From contig CAZCEC010000032.1 in NCBI GenBank assembly GCA_964497615.1, forward strand, positions 1 to 64,000: 64,000 bases of DNA, in the 5' to 3' direction. This DNA comes from CAZCEC01 sp964497615. GTDB lineage: Bacteria; Chloroflexota; Anaerolineae; Anaerolineales; UBA6663. Position numbers and translations under genes: made by a program. Positions 23,288 through 31,185 of this stretch are shown here, piece after piece; position 1 is the stretch's first letter, and each line of letters starts with the position of its first letter. The notes below the pieces were generated by a model. The model was not told where the DNA came from, searched no databases, and saw nothing but the letters and a program-made list of their open reading frames with translations.

Positions 23288-23860
23288 ATGAAGCGGGCAC
23301 ACAACTTTCGTGATCTCACCGGACAGCGGTTCGGAAAGATGGTCGTCGTCAGTCTGCAACGAATTACGAGTGACGATTCGTACTGGAATATCGTCTGTGA
23401 CTGCGGTCAGACTAAGGTATGCAAAGGCGGAAACATACGCGGCGGGAAAGTCAAGTCGTGCGGCGGGCTTTCGTGTCGGTGGACCCGTCGCCCACTCGGG
23501 GAGACCGCTTCAGCGCTTCTGTTCAAGGACTATGTTCGAAGTGCGAGACGGCGCGGCATCGACTTCGACATTTCAATTGACCTGTTCAGAAGCCTGACTC
23601 AGGAACCGTGCCACTACTGCGGAGAAGCCCCCAAGACGGTGACGAATTTCAAGGGCGTGAATGGGCAATACACATACAACGGCCTTGACCGAATTGACAG
23701 CGCTAGGGGATACGAGCCCGAAAACTTGGTGCCGTGTTGCCGGCAATGCAACACGGCTAAGTCGGCTCTGAATCGGGATGACTTTCTCGCGCTTGTTGCA
23801 CGAGTCTATCGTCATCGAATAGTCTCGCGACTGGTAGAGAAGGAGCGGGCGGAATGGTGA
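23288..23860 (+). CDS. HNH homing endonuclease
   Basis: 190 residues from ATG 23288 with AGGAGG upstream. The N-terminal 60 residues are the DNA-binding part seen in phage HNH genes (LTGQRFGKMVVVS, then CDCGQTKVCKGGNIRGGKVKSC). The C-terminal HNH core has CHYCGEAP, GLDRIDSARGYEPENLVPCC and QCNTAKSAL. It sits at the end of the glycan genes and overlaps the next gene by seven bases. Likely a free-standing homing gene, the second one in this island. Confidence 0.85.
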   Translation: MKRAHNFRDLTGQRFGKMVVVSLQRITSDDSYWNIVCDCGQTKVCKGGNIRGGKVKSCGGLSCRWTRRPLGETASALLFKDYVRSARRRGIDFDISIDLFRSLTQEPCHYCGEAPKTVTNFKGVNGQYTYNGLDRIDSARGYEPENLVPCCRQCNTAKSALNRDDFLALVARVYRHRIVSRLVEKERAEW

Positions 23861-24048
23861 TCTACGTGCTGACCAAGGGCGGGGAGCGGGTCGAAGTGCC
23901 GGAGGGCCGCGAGGCGCGGCGCGACCAGTTGATCGCGGCGGGCTTCATCTGGACCAACCCGCCCAAGCTGAGTGAGAGTGCGGCGCCGGCCGAGATGAGC
24001 GAAGCCGGAAAGGCGCTGCGCAAGTCGCGGGCGAAGAAGGAGGACTAA
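23854..24048 (+). CDS. Small hypothetical phage protein
   Basis: 64 residues, overlapping the HNH stop. MVIYVLTKGGERVEVPEGREARRDQ begins with strand-rich residues, then a basic Lys/Arg tail. Such proteins with a short beta start and basic tail are common between head and connector genes in phages. No firm family. Confidence 0.45.
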   Translation: MVIYVLTKGGERVEVPEGREARRDQLIAAGFIWTNPPKLSESAAPAEMSEAGKALRKSRAKKED

Positions 24049-24051
24049 AGT

Positions 24052-24759
24052 ATGGGATCAAAAACTTGGATGCAGGCAATTCTCAACTGGCTGGTTGATT
24101 CCGTAATTAAGCCAGTGGTCATCATCGCCGGCGCCGGCGGCACCCCCGTTCAACTAGATGACACCGACAAACTGGCGGTGAGCCTGTATGGCAAGGCGAC
24201 GGCGGTCGGGGATACGCCCCTACTTGTAAATTCGGCAGGGCAATTGCGGGTTATTGCTGGTGACAGCCTGTCTCCCAACGATGCGGAAACAAACGCTTCT
24301 ACTGGCTTTGCTACTATTGCCGGTACCATCACACGCGCCGTTGTAGTTTTCAACGATCTCTTCAACGCCGCTGCCGGCACATGGGAACGCCAGCGCAACA
24401 ACCACGAAGTCACCGCCCTCGCCTCCGCCGCCCGCACCGCCAGCGTTGATTCCTCCGACCTGACCAACTACAACGCCCGCGGCGTGATCGTCACCATCGA
24501 CGTGACCGCCGTCGTCGACACCCCCAGCATGGTGCTCACCATCCAGGGCAAGAGCAGCCTGGGCAGCGACTACAGCGACATCCTCGCCAGCGCCGCCATC
24601 ACCGGCGCCGGCGTCACGCGCATGATCGTCTACCCCGGCGTCACCCCCGCCGCCAACGCCGCCGTCAGCCAGCCCCTGCCGCGGCTATGGCGTGTGAGCG
24701 TGGTCAACGCCGACGCCGACCCCATCACCTACAGCGTGAGCGCCAACTACATCAACTGA
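24052..24759 (+). CDS. Beta-rich virion protein (hypothetical)
   Basis: 235 residues starting four bases after the previous stop. The N-terminus (MQAILNWLVDSVIKPVVII) is a helix; the rest is beta-rich, with VIVTIDVTAVVDTPSMVLTI and LWRVSVVNADADPITYSVS near the C-terminus, the pattern of capsid-associated or short fibre domains. The place before connector genes supports a head structural role. No family recognised. Confidence 0.5.
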   Translation: MGSKTWMQAILNWLVDSVIKPVVIIAGAGGTPVQLDDTDKLAVSLYGKATAVGDTPLLVNSAGQLRVIAGDSLSPNDAETNASTGFATIAGTITRAVVVFNDLFNAAAGTWERQRNNHEVTALASAARTASVDSSDLTNYNARGVIVTIDVTAVVDTPSMVLTIQGKSSLGSDYSDILASAAITGAGVTRMIVYPGVTPAANAAVSQPLPRLWRVSVVNADADPITYSVSANYIN

Positions 24760-24772
24760 AAGGAGCGCCCCC

Positions 24773-25042
24773 ATGTCTTATGCCTTCCAATCCGCCGAGT
24801 TCATCGGCGCGAACAAAGCCAACCCCGCCCTCGGCGACCAGGTCGTCGTGCGCCTCGTCGACGCCACGGACCCCGCCAACCCCGACGTCAAGGAGCACAC
24901 CTGGACCTACACCGCCGGCCGCACCCCCGCCGCCTGGCGCAACATGATCAAGGCCGAGGTCGTCGCCCACCTGGCGGCCCTCAACGCCCAGCAAGGCCGC
25001 AACCGCACCGACGCCAGCGGCGACTTTAGGCCACAAGGCTAA
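24773..25042 (+). CDS. Small hypothetical structural protein
   Basis: 89 residues with AAAGGAG upstream. Mixed strands and a C-terminal helix (WRNMIKAEVVAHLAALNAQQ). It lies between a beta-rich virion protein and the connector genes. No motif recognised. Confidence 0.5.
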   Translation: MSYAFQSAEFIGANKANPALGDQVVVRLVDATDPANPDVKEHTWTYTAGRTPAAWRNMIKAEVVAHLAALNAQQGRNRTDASGDFRPQG

Positions 25043-25045
25043 TCA

Positions 25046-25630
25046 ATGGCGGCTCGCGCGGGGATGGGGAATCTGATCACCCGGCTCCGGTCCATGACGG
25101 AAGCGGGCACGGCCGACTACTCCCTGGCGGGCGATACGCACTGGAGCGATGAACAGCTTCAGGGTGTGCTCGATGGTCACCGCGAGACGTTCGTGCGCGA
25201 GCCGCTGCGCTCCGAGCCCGAATACGTTGGCGACGGCGACCTGGAGTACCACGACTACTACGTCGAGGGGCGGCGCAACCTGGAGGAAGCGGCCGGCGGC
25301 TCGGCGGTGTGGGACGTGGAGGACGGGAGCGGCGCGACGCTGGGCACGGCGAACTACACCGTGAACTACGAGGCCGGCCACATCCGGGTGACGGCCGACA
25401 CGGAAGGCTCCGCGTTCTACCTGAGCGGGCGGGCCTACAACCTGGAGCGGGCGGCCGCCGACGTGTGGGAGCGCAAGGCCGCGCACGCCGCCAAGGGCTA
25501 CTTCTTCCAGGCGGACGGGGCGAGCTTCCACCGCGAGCAGGTGTACGAGCACTGCCTGAAGATGGCGGCGCACTACCGGGGGCAGGGGGGCGTGAAGGTG
25601 GGAAGGCTGTTCAGAAGCGATGCAGGGTAA
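25046..25630 (+). CDS. Head-tail connector (adaptor)-like protein
   Basis: 194 residues. Helical start (LITRLRSMTEAG), the segment HWSDEQLQGVLDGHRE as in gp6/gp15-type adaptors, then a strand part (YTVNYEAGHIRVTADTEGSAFY) and C-terminal helices. Adaptor proteins of this type attach below the portal and are followed by stopper and tail-completion genes, as here. The next small gene overlaps it by 11 bases. The call is by layout and order. Confidence 0.6.
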   Translation: MAARAGMGNLITRLRSMTEAGTADYSLAGDTHWSDEQLQGVLDGHRETFVREPLRSEPEYVGDGDLEYHDYYVEGRRNLEEAAGGSAVWDVEDGSGATLGTANYTVNYEAGHIRVTADTEGSAFYLSGRAYNLERAAADVWERKAAHAAKGYFFQADGASFHREQVYEHCLKMAAHYRGQGGVKVGRLFRSDAG

Positions 25631-25823
25631 GGCGGTTCGAGTCATCCGCCGACTGTTCCGGTACGGTCGGCACGTGAAGCCTGTGACGAGCGCCTCGGGC
25701 ATGTTCGGGTGGATCGAGCGCCGCGATAACGCGTTCACAGGTTTTGTGGACGACTGGCGGCGCTACGGCGCGCGCGTGGCGTTGCACAACCTGGCCTGGG
25801 AGATCCGCCATGCTGCCCGCTGA
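25620..25823 (+). CDS. Small basic hypothetical protein
   Basis: 67 residues, starting inside the adaptor gene end and overlapping the following head-closure gene by 14 bases. Rich in Arg and aromatic residues. It could be an artefact of the tight packing, though the stop-start overlaps on both sides suit a real gene. No family recognised. Confidence 0.35.
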   Translation: MQGKAVRVIRRLFRYGRHVKPVTSASGMFGWIERRDNAFTGFVDDWRRYGARVALHNLAWEIRHAAR

Positions 25824-26172
25824 CGAGCTGGCCGCGGTCCGGGCCGAGGCCGAGCGGGCGCTGCCCGACACGTGCACGATCCAGACCCTGACGCAGACGA
25901 ACACGAAGGGGTCGATCTCGAAGAGTTACGCCGACACGTACACGGACGTGCCCTGCCGGCTGGCGGCGGTGCAGATCGACGCCAAGGACCAGGCGATCGG
26001 GACGGTGCTGTCGGCGGTGACTGACTTTGTCTTGACAGTCCCATACGACCAGGCGGTGGGGCACACCGACCGGGTGGTGCACGAGGGCGTGACGTACGAG
26101 GTGGTCTCGGTGATGAACGACCAGGGCAGCTACCGCACGGCGCGGCGCGCGCGGGTCCGGAGAGTCCAGTGA
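25810..26172 (+). CDS. Head-closure (stopper) protein-like
   Basis: 120 residues from ATG 25810. It starts with a helix (LPADELAAVRAEAERAL), then CTIQTLTQTNTKGSISKSY and a long run of strands including DRVVHEGVTYEVVSVMND, the beta-barrel arrangement of gp16-type stoppers and phage head-tail joining proteins. Stoppers close the portal after packaging. The following gene begins in its stop codon region. Confidence 0.65.
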   Translation: MLPADELAAVRAEAERALPDTCTIQTLTQTNTKGSISKSYADTYTDVPCRLAAVQIDAKDQAIGTVLSAVTDFVLTVPYDQAVGHTDRVVHEGVTYEVVSVMNDQGSYRTARRARVRRVQ

Positions 26173-26588
26173 TCAACCCGCCCATCATTGAGCTGGACAC
26201 GCGGGTACTGGACCTGATGGCGGCCGAGCTGGAGCCGCGGGCGCAGGCGCTGCTCGACCTGGGCGCGTTCAACATCCAGGCGGCGGCCATGCTGGGCGCG
26301 CGCGTGGACACGGGCGCGATGCGCAGCTCGATCTACGTGGCCGGCGCGAGCGGCCAGGCCTCGGAGTACGGCGACCGGGCGGCGGCCGCGGCGGCCCTGC
26401 GGCCGGGCGCGAAGTTCGCGGACGAGGTGCAGCCGGCGGACCGGTGGGAGCGGGTGATCGGGGTGGCCGTCGAGTACGGCTACTGGGTCGAGCTGCGCTA
26501 CCCGTTCCTGGGGCCGGCCGCCTACGCCGAGGCGCCGCGGCTCGAGTCGGCCTGGGCACAGCTCATCCAGCCGAGGCTGTTCCCGTGA
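26169..26588 (+). CDS. HK97 gp10-like tail-component protein
   Basis: 139 residues from GTG 26169. The motif ARVDTGAMRSSIYV (residues about 44-57) and GYWVELRYPFLGPA near 105-120 are typical of HK97 gp10/Bacillus gp17-type proteins needed to join head and tail. It lies in the usual order: adaptor, stopper, gp10, tail completion, tube. Confidence 0.75.
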   Translation: MINPPIIELDTRVLDLMAAELEPRAQALLDLGAFNIQAAAMLGARVDTGAMRSSIYVAGASGQASEYGDRAAAAAALRPGAKFADEVQPADRWERVIGVAVEYGYWVELRYPFLGPAAYAEAPRLESAWAQLIQPRLFP

Positions 26589-26986
26589 ATGCGGTCGAGG
26601 ACGCGCTGTACGACTGGCTGGCGGCGGACGCGGGGGTGGCGGCGCTGGTGGGCACGCGCATTTACCGGCAGGCGGCGCCGGAGGGCGAGGCGGGCGACTT
26701 CATCATCCTGCAGCACCACGCTGGCGGCGACGAGAACCTGACGCCGGCGGACAGCCAGGACCTGTACTACCAGGTGCGCGGGGTGAGCAGGACCAGCCCG
26801 GACGCGGCGGGGGCGATCGACGACTCGGTGCGCGCCCGGCTGCACGGGGCGACGCTGACGGTGAGCGGGTGGACCAACTTCTGGACATCGCGCCAGCAGG
26901 CGATCCGCTTCACGGAGACCGACGAAGTGGGCAGCGCGCGGCGTTACCACGCCGGCGCGTTCTATCGCATTCGATTGGATGACTGA
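26585..26986 (+). CDS. Tail-completion protein (DUF3168-like)
   Basis: 133 residues from GTG 26585 (GTGA overlap). The pattern ALYDWLAADAGVAALVGTRIYR, then strands with FIILQHHAG, YYQVRG and a C-terminal RYHAGAFYRIRLDD matches tail-terminator proteins of DUF3168 type. The terminator caps the tail tube and receives the head. Confidence 0.75.
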   Translation: MNAVEDALYDWLAADAGVAALVGTRIYRQAAPEGEAGDFIILQHHAGGDENLTPADSQDLYYQVRGVSRTSPDAAGAIDDSVRARLHGATLTVSGWTNFWTSRQQAIRFTETDEVGSARRYHAGAFYRIRLDD

Positions 26987-27000
26987 GAGAGGAGGCACGG

Positions 27001-27402
27001 ATGGCAAAGTACACGGGCAAGAACCTGGTCGTGAGCTTCAAGGGCACGGAGATCAGCGGCGAGTTCCGCCGGCTGACTACCAAGGAGAGCATCGGCCTGG
27101 TGGACCAGAGCGCCGGCAACGATGTGGCCAAGACCTACCTGACCGAGCTGGAGGACGGCGACGCGCAGCTCGAGGTGCTCGACCAGGCGGACGGCACGGC
27201 GGCGCTGGCGCTGTGGAACCTGTGCGACAAGGGCGCGGAAGGCACGCTGCAGTGGCAGCCGGAAGGCACGGCCACCAACGACCCCAAGCACTGGGTGAAC
27301 GCGATCGTGCGCGGGCGGGACCGCGAGTTCCCGTACAACGACACGGTGAAGGCGACGATCACCTTCCAGTTCAGCGGCGTCGTGACCGACACGGTCAACT
27401 AA
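27001..27402 (+). CDS. Major tail (tube) protein
   Basis: 133 residues with AGGAGG upstream. Beta-rich with an amphipathic helix, starting MAKYTGKNLVVSFKG and ending VKATITFQFSGVVTDTVN, the pattern of siphovirus tube proteins whose hexamers stack into the tail. It is followed by the G/GT chaperone genes, the fixed order in siphophages. Short for the class (often 150-250). Confidence 0.75.
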   Translation: MAKYTGKNLVVSFKGTEISGEFRRLTTKESIGLVDQSAGNDVAKTYLTELEDGDAQLEVLDQADGTAALALWNLCDKGAEGTLQWQPEGTATNDPKHWVNAIVRGRDREFPYNDTVKATITFQFSGVVTDTVN

Positions 27403-27426
27403 GGGGCGGAGTCCGGGAGAGGCGAG

Positions 27427-27834
27427 ATGGCACATCTAACGGTCGACGACATCCGGGCGGCGGAAGACCTGCCGCGCGAGGTGGTGGAGGTGCCGGAGTG
27501 GGGCGGCACGGTGGTGGTGCAGGGGCTGAGCGTGGAGGGCTGGGTGGCCTTGTCACGGGACCGCCAGCGCCGGGCCGACCTGAGCGAAGAGAAGAACAGC
27601 GCTCTCGACGCGCTGCTGTTCGGCGTGGTGGAGCCGAAGTTCTCAGCCGACGACGCCGCCTGGCTGGCGAAGAAGAGCCTGGCGGCGGTCGGGCCCATCA
27701 TCAAGGTCTTCAACCGGCTGAGCGGGTTCGATCCGCAGGCGCTGGCGGAGGCGCGAAAAAACTCCTCGGCGACGGCCGGCGAAGGTTCATCTTCGGACTC
27801 GCCCGAGACCTCGGCCGGACCGTCGCCGAGCTAG
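27427..27834 (+). CDS. Tail assembly chaperone G (zero-frame product)
   Basis: 135 residues. Helical protein with a Ser/Pro-rich end (SSSDSPETSAGPSPS) typical of the zero-frame tail of such chaperones. It holds the slippery site at codons 110-112 and stops at 27832. It binds tape measure and tube protein and is absent from the virion. The longer GT product is made by frameshifting. Confidence 0.8.
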   Translation: MAHLTVDDIRAAEDLPREVVEVPEWGGTVVVQGLSVEGWVALSRDRQRRADLSEEKNSALDALLFGVVEPKFSADDAAWLAKKSLAAVGPIIKVFNRLSGFDPQALAEARKNSSATAGEGSSSDSPETSAGPSPS

Positions 27835-27992
27835 AGCGGCGGCTGCCGGCTGCCGAGATGATCGAGTGGATGGCGTTCTACGAAGTGGACGGGCTGATCC
27901 GCAAGGAGATGCGCACGGGCAAGTCCGGCGCCGAGGCGCTGGAGTGGGCGCGCGCGATCGTGGAGCTGCACGACCGGCAAGAGGCTAAGTGA
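27427..27992 (+). CDS. Tail assembly chaperone GT (-1 frameshift product)
   Basis: About 188 residues. Ribosomes reading A AAA AAC at 27756-27762 slip back one base and continue in the -1 frame with KKLLGDGRRRFIFGLARDLG, then LPAAEMIEWMAFYEVDGL and stop at 27990. The extra domain recruits the tube protein in other siphophages. The conserved look of the -1 frame, its helical composition and the short distance to the antisense HNH gene make it certain that this frame is coding. Confidence 0.85.
27756..27827 (+). promoter_or_regulatory. Programmed -1 frameshift site with stimulatory stem-loop
   Basis: The slippery heptamer A AAA AAC (27756-27762) is in phase with the zero frame. After a five-base spacer an 8-bp stem GGCGACGG/CCGTCGCC (27768-27775 with 27820-27827), continued by CCGG/CCGG over a bulged A, can form. 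This is the canonical form seen in lambda-like G/GT genes. Confidence 0.9.
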
Positions 27993-28641
27993 CCGGCTTT
28001 GCGTGCCCATTCTTGCCGGGCGCAGGCTCAATCTCATGGTGGCACTTGCGGCATAGCGTCGTGAGGTTGCCTGGACTGTCGTCGTGTGTCTTGCGCCAGG
28101 CGACGATGTGATGAACTACCAGTTGATGGGTCGAGCCGCAGCGTGTGCAGCGATAGCCGTCACGGGCCTTTACCTGGTCGCGGCGCTTCTTCCAGGCGCC
28201 GCGACCACAGCGGGTTCGTGGGTTGATCGGGTGCTTGCGATTCTTGTCACCGACGCCCTTGGCGCGGCACTTGGCCGAACAGTAATTGCTCTTTCCGGCA
28301 AGGCACGCTTTCTTGGTGTAACTGGAACCGCACACAATGCAGGTTTTCGCGACCCGGCTGGGAGCATTCCCGGCACAAGCATAAGAGCAGAAGCGCGCAC
28401 TGCTTACCGCGTAGGTTCGCTTTGCGAGGCGCGAAGGATAAACGGTGAATGGATGACCACACTTCTCGCAAGTGCGGGTAATGCGCAGACTCTTGGACGC
28501 CATGAACGTGTCACGGCATTTGCGCGAGCAGAATTCCCGTCGCCCGCTGGCTGTCCTTGATTTCTTTGCCCTGAAGGAGTGGCCGCAATACTTGCATGGG
28601 CGCAATGGAAGTTGATCGACGCGTGAGGCGTATTTTCGCAT
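27985..28641 (-). CDS. HNH endonuclease with zinc ribbons, antisense between chaperone and tape measure
   Basis: 218 residues. Zinc-binding clusters: CKYC and CSRKC, CEKC and CSYAC, CIVC and CSAKC, then a C-terminal HNH (GYRCTRCG, LVVHHIVAW, NLTTLCRKCHHE). The layout matches the HNH gene at 8560, so the two are paralogues. It lies opposite to all surrounding late genes; its stop overlaps the chaperone end by eight bases and its start is 43 bases from the tape-measure GTG. Inserted between two genes that are normally adjacent, it behaves like a free-standing homing gene. No intron ends are visible; the flanking genes are intact. Confidence 0.8.
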   Translation of the reverse strand: MRKYASRVDQLPLRPCKYCGHSFRAKKSRTASGRREFCSRKCRDTFMASKSLRITRTCEKCGHPFTVYPSRLAKRTYAVSSARFCSYACAGNAPSRVAKTCIVCGSSYTKKACLAGKSNYCSAKCRAKGVGDKNRKHPINPRTRCGRGAWKKRRDQVKARDGYRCTRCGSTHQLVVHHIVAWRKTHDDSPGNLTTLCRKCHHEIEPAPGKNGHAKPVT

Positions 28642-28684
28642 TCCAAGTGAAACGTTCTCACGCTAGGAATTTGAAGGAATCGAA

Positions 28685-31180
28685 GTGACCGAGATAGCGT
28701 CTCTGTACGCGATTCTGAAAGCAGATGTCAGCAATCTCCAGGCCGGGCTGAAGACCGCCCAGACGGACATTGCCAAGACTGGCCAGGCCATGAAGGACAT
28801 GGGCGCGCAGACGGCGGCCAGCGCCAAACAGGCCAACGCCGGCGCGAGTGCCACGTCGGCCGCGTTCAGCCGGCTGAGCCGCGACATCCTGGGCGGCACG
28901 GCGGCCTCACTGGGCCTGACCCTGGGGATCGCCGGGGCGACGGCGGCGGTGGTCAAGTTCGGGGCCTCGTCGGTGCGCGCGGCGATGGACTTCGAGCAGA
29001 CCGAGATCGCGTTCACCAACATGCTGGGCAGCGCGGAACGGGCCGGGACCTTCCTGAACGAACTGCGCGACTTTGCCGCGCGCACCCCGTTTGAGTTCAC
29101 CGGGCTGACGGACGCCAGCCGCCGGCTGATGGCGTTCGGCTTCGAGGCTGAACAGATCATCCCGATGCTGACCAACATCGGCGACGCGGTGGCGGCCATG
29201 GGCGGTAGCGCGGCCATGATCGACCGGGTGACGCTGGCGCTGGGGCAGATGCAGGCCAAGCAGAAGGTGAGCGCGCAGGAGATGCTGCAGCTCACCGAGG
29301 CCGGCATCCCGGCCTGGCGGTATCTGGCCGAGTCCATCGGAGTCTCGACCGGCGAAGTGATGAAGATGAGCGAGCGCGGGCTGATCCCGGCCGGCGAGGC
29401 GATCGACGCGATCCTGGCCGGCATGCAGCGCGACTTCGGCGGGATGATGGCCGACCAGATGGACACGGCCGCCGGCGCGGCCAGCAACTTCAGCGACCAG
29501 ATCGCGCTGCTGAAGGTGAACCTGGGCTCGCTGGCGCTGCCGGCGGGCACCGACTTCCTGCAGGGCATGAACGAGCGGCTGGACGCGGTCAACAAGATCT
29601 TCCAGGCGCTGGACCAGGGCTCGATCAGCGCGGGCAAGGCGGCGTCGCTCCTGGCGTCGCTGGGGCTGGCGGGGTTCGACGCCAGCCACGAGCTGCGCGT
29701 GCTGGAGGAGGCCGCGCTGGCCTATGACGAGGCCCAGGCGCAGGCCAACGCCCGCAGCGCGACCGCCGAGGAAGTGCTGACCAGCCTGACGCTGCGCTAC
29801 GGCGACCTGACGGAAGCCAAGCTCGGCGAGCTGGACGCACAGGGGAAGCTCTCGACCGCCGAGATCGAGGCGATCCTGAACGCGCAGCGGCACGGCGAGA
29901 CGGTGGACGAGCTGATCGGCCGGCTGATGGACGGGCAGGCGGCGCTGGACGCCTGGGGCCTGCGGCTGACCGGCCTGGCGGGCCACTACGAGTCGGTCAA
30001 TTCGGCGATCGACGACGGCGCGGCGGCGTCGGCCGCCTGGACGGCCAGGCTGCAGGGGCAGGCGGACGCCCTGGGCGCGGCCGGCGAGGCCAATTGGGAG
30101 TTCATCACCTCGGCGGAGCGTATCAAGGCCGAGATGGAAGACCTGGCCGTGATCGTGGACGGCCGGCTCGATTCGGCGACAGCCGATTACACGGAGCGGC
30201 AGTCTGAACTGGCGGAAGAGATCGCGGCCACCAAGGCCGAGCTGGAGAAGTACCTGGCCGTGCAGGGGCAGACGGTGACGGTGGTCAACGAGGCCACCAA
30301 CAGCCAGGCCGAGTACGAACTGGCCCAGTTCCGGGCCGGCGAGGCGGCGGCTAAGCTGGCGGTGGCCCAGCAGGCGCTGGCTGAGAACACCGATCCGGAG
30401 AAGGTCCACGAGCTGACCGGCGACGTGCTGGCGGCGCAGGTGGCGTTCGAGCGGGCGGCGGAGAGCGTGAACAGCATGCACGCCGGATTGGGCGGCGTGG
30501 AGACGTTCACGGCCAACTACGGGACCAGGATCGGCGAGCTGCAGGCGCACCTGGGCGAGCTGGAAACCGCCTATGCCGAGAACGTGGCCGCGCACGAGGA
30601 CATGACCAAGCGCATCATCTTCGACATGCTGATGCAGAAGGCGGCCGAGGACGAGTTCACAGCGACCGAGCGCGACTTCCTGACCAGCATGGCCGAGCTG
30701 TGGGGGATCAAGGGCGAGGAGACGGCGCTGGCAATCTTCGGGGTGGGGTCGGCCCTGGACGCGCTGGCCGACGACAATATCGCCGGCGCCGAGCAGGCGC
30801 TGGCGGACCTGTTCACGCAGCTCGGGCTGATGCCGCCGACCGGCACGACGTGGGACTACTACTTCAACTTCCACGGGAACGTGCCCGGCCCCAGCGCGCT
30901 GGCCGGCGACCCGTCCAACAGCACTGCGCCCGTCCCGATGGCGGCCGGCGGCGACTGGATGGTGACGCGGCCGACGCTCTTCCTGGCCGGCGAGGCCGGC
31001 GTGCCGGAGCGGGCGACCTTCACGCCCATGGCAGGGGGGGGCGCTGTGGATGGCGGGGGCGGGGGAGGCACCTGGCACGGCGACGTGAACATTTACGCCA
31101 ACGACCCGCACGAGGCGGCGCGGGCGGTGATCCAGGTGCTGCAGGACCGGGGGATCGTCGCCAAGAACTTGCGGAGATAA
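28685..31180 (+). CDS. Tape measure protein
   Basis: 831 residues from a GTG. N-terminal SLYAILKADVSNLQAGLKTA, a hydrophobic stretch at about 75-100, then the tape-measure domain (MDFEQTEIAFTNMLGSAERA to RTPFEFTGLTDASRRLMAFG and QEMLQLTEAGIPAWRYLAES). Long helices and a Gly-rich C-terminus follow. It sets tail length; with about 0.15 nm per residue the tail would be near 125 nm. It follows the G/GT genes except for the HNH insertion. No murein-hydrolase motif is seen at its C-terminus. Confidence 0.92.
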   Translation: MTEIASLYAILKADVSNLQAGLKTAQTDIAKTGQAMKDMGAQTAASAKQANAGASATSAAFSRLSRDILGGTAASLGLTLGIAGATAAVVKFGASSVRAAMDFEQTEIAFTNMLGSAERAGTFLNELRDFAARTPFEFTGLTDASRRLMAFGFEAEQIIPMLTNIGDAVAAMGGSAAMIDRVTLALGQMQAKQKVSAQEMLQLTEAGIPAWRYLAESIGVSTGEVMKMSERGLIPAGEAIDAILAGMQRDFGGMMADQMDTAAGAASNFSDQIALLKVNLGSLALPAGTDFLQGMNERLDAVNKIFQALDQGSISAGKAASLLASLGLAGFDASHELRVLEEAALAYDEAQAQANARSATAEEVLTSLTLRYGDLTEAKLGELDAQGKLSTAEIEAILNAQRHGETVDELIGRLMDGQAALDAWGLRLTGLAGHYESVNSAIDDGAAASAAWTARLQGQADALGAAGEANWEFITSAERIKAEMEDLAVIVDGRLDSATADYTERQSELAEEIAATKAELEKYLAVQGQTVTVVNEATNSQAEYELAQFRAGEAAAKLAVAQQALAENTDPEKVHELTGDVLAAQVAFERAAESVNSMHAGLGGVETFTANYGTRIGELQAHLGELETAYAENVAAHEDMTKRIIFDMLMQKAAEDEFTATERDFLTSMAELWGIKGEETALAIFGVGSALDALADDNIAGAEQALADLFTQLGLMPPTGTTWDYYFNFHGNVPGPSALAGDPSNSTAPVPMAAGGDWMVTRPTLFLAGEAGVPERATFTPMAGGGAVDGGGGGGTWHGDVNIYANDPHEAARAVIQVLQDRGIVAKNLRR

Positions 31181-31185
31181 GGGCT

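Noticed and set aside
27985..28641. Intron in the tail genes
   Set aside because: The chaperone fusion and the tape measure are both complete with their own start and stop, so no splice is needed.
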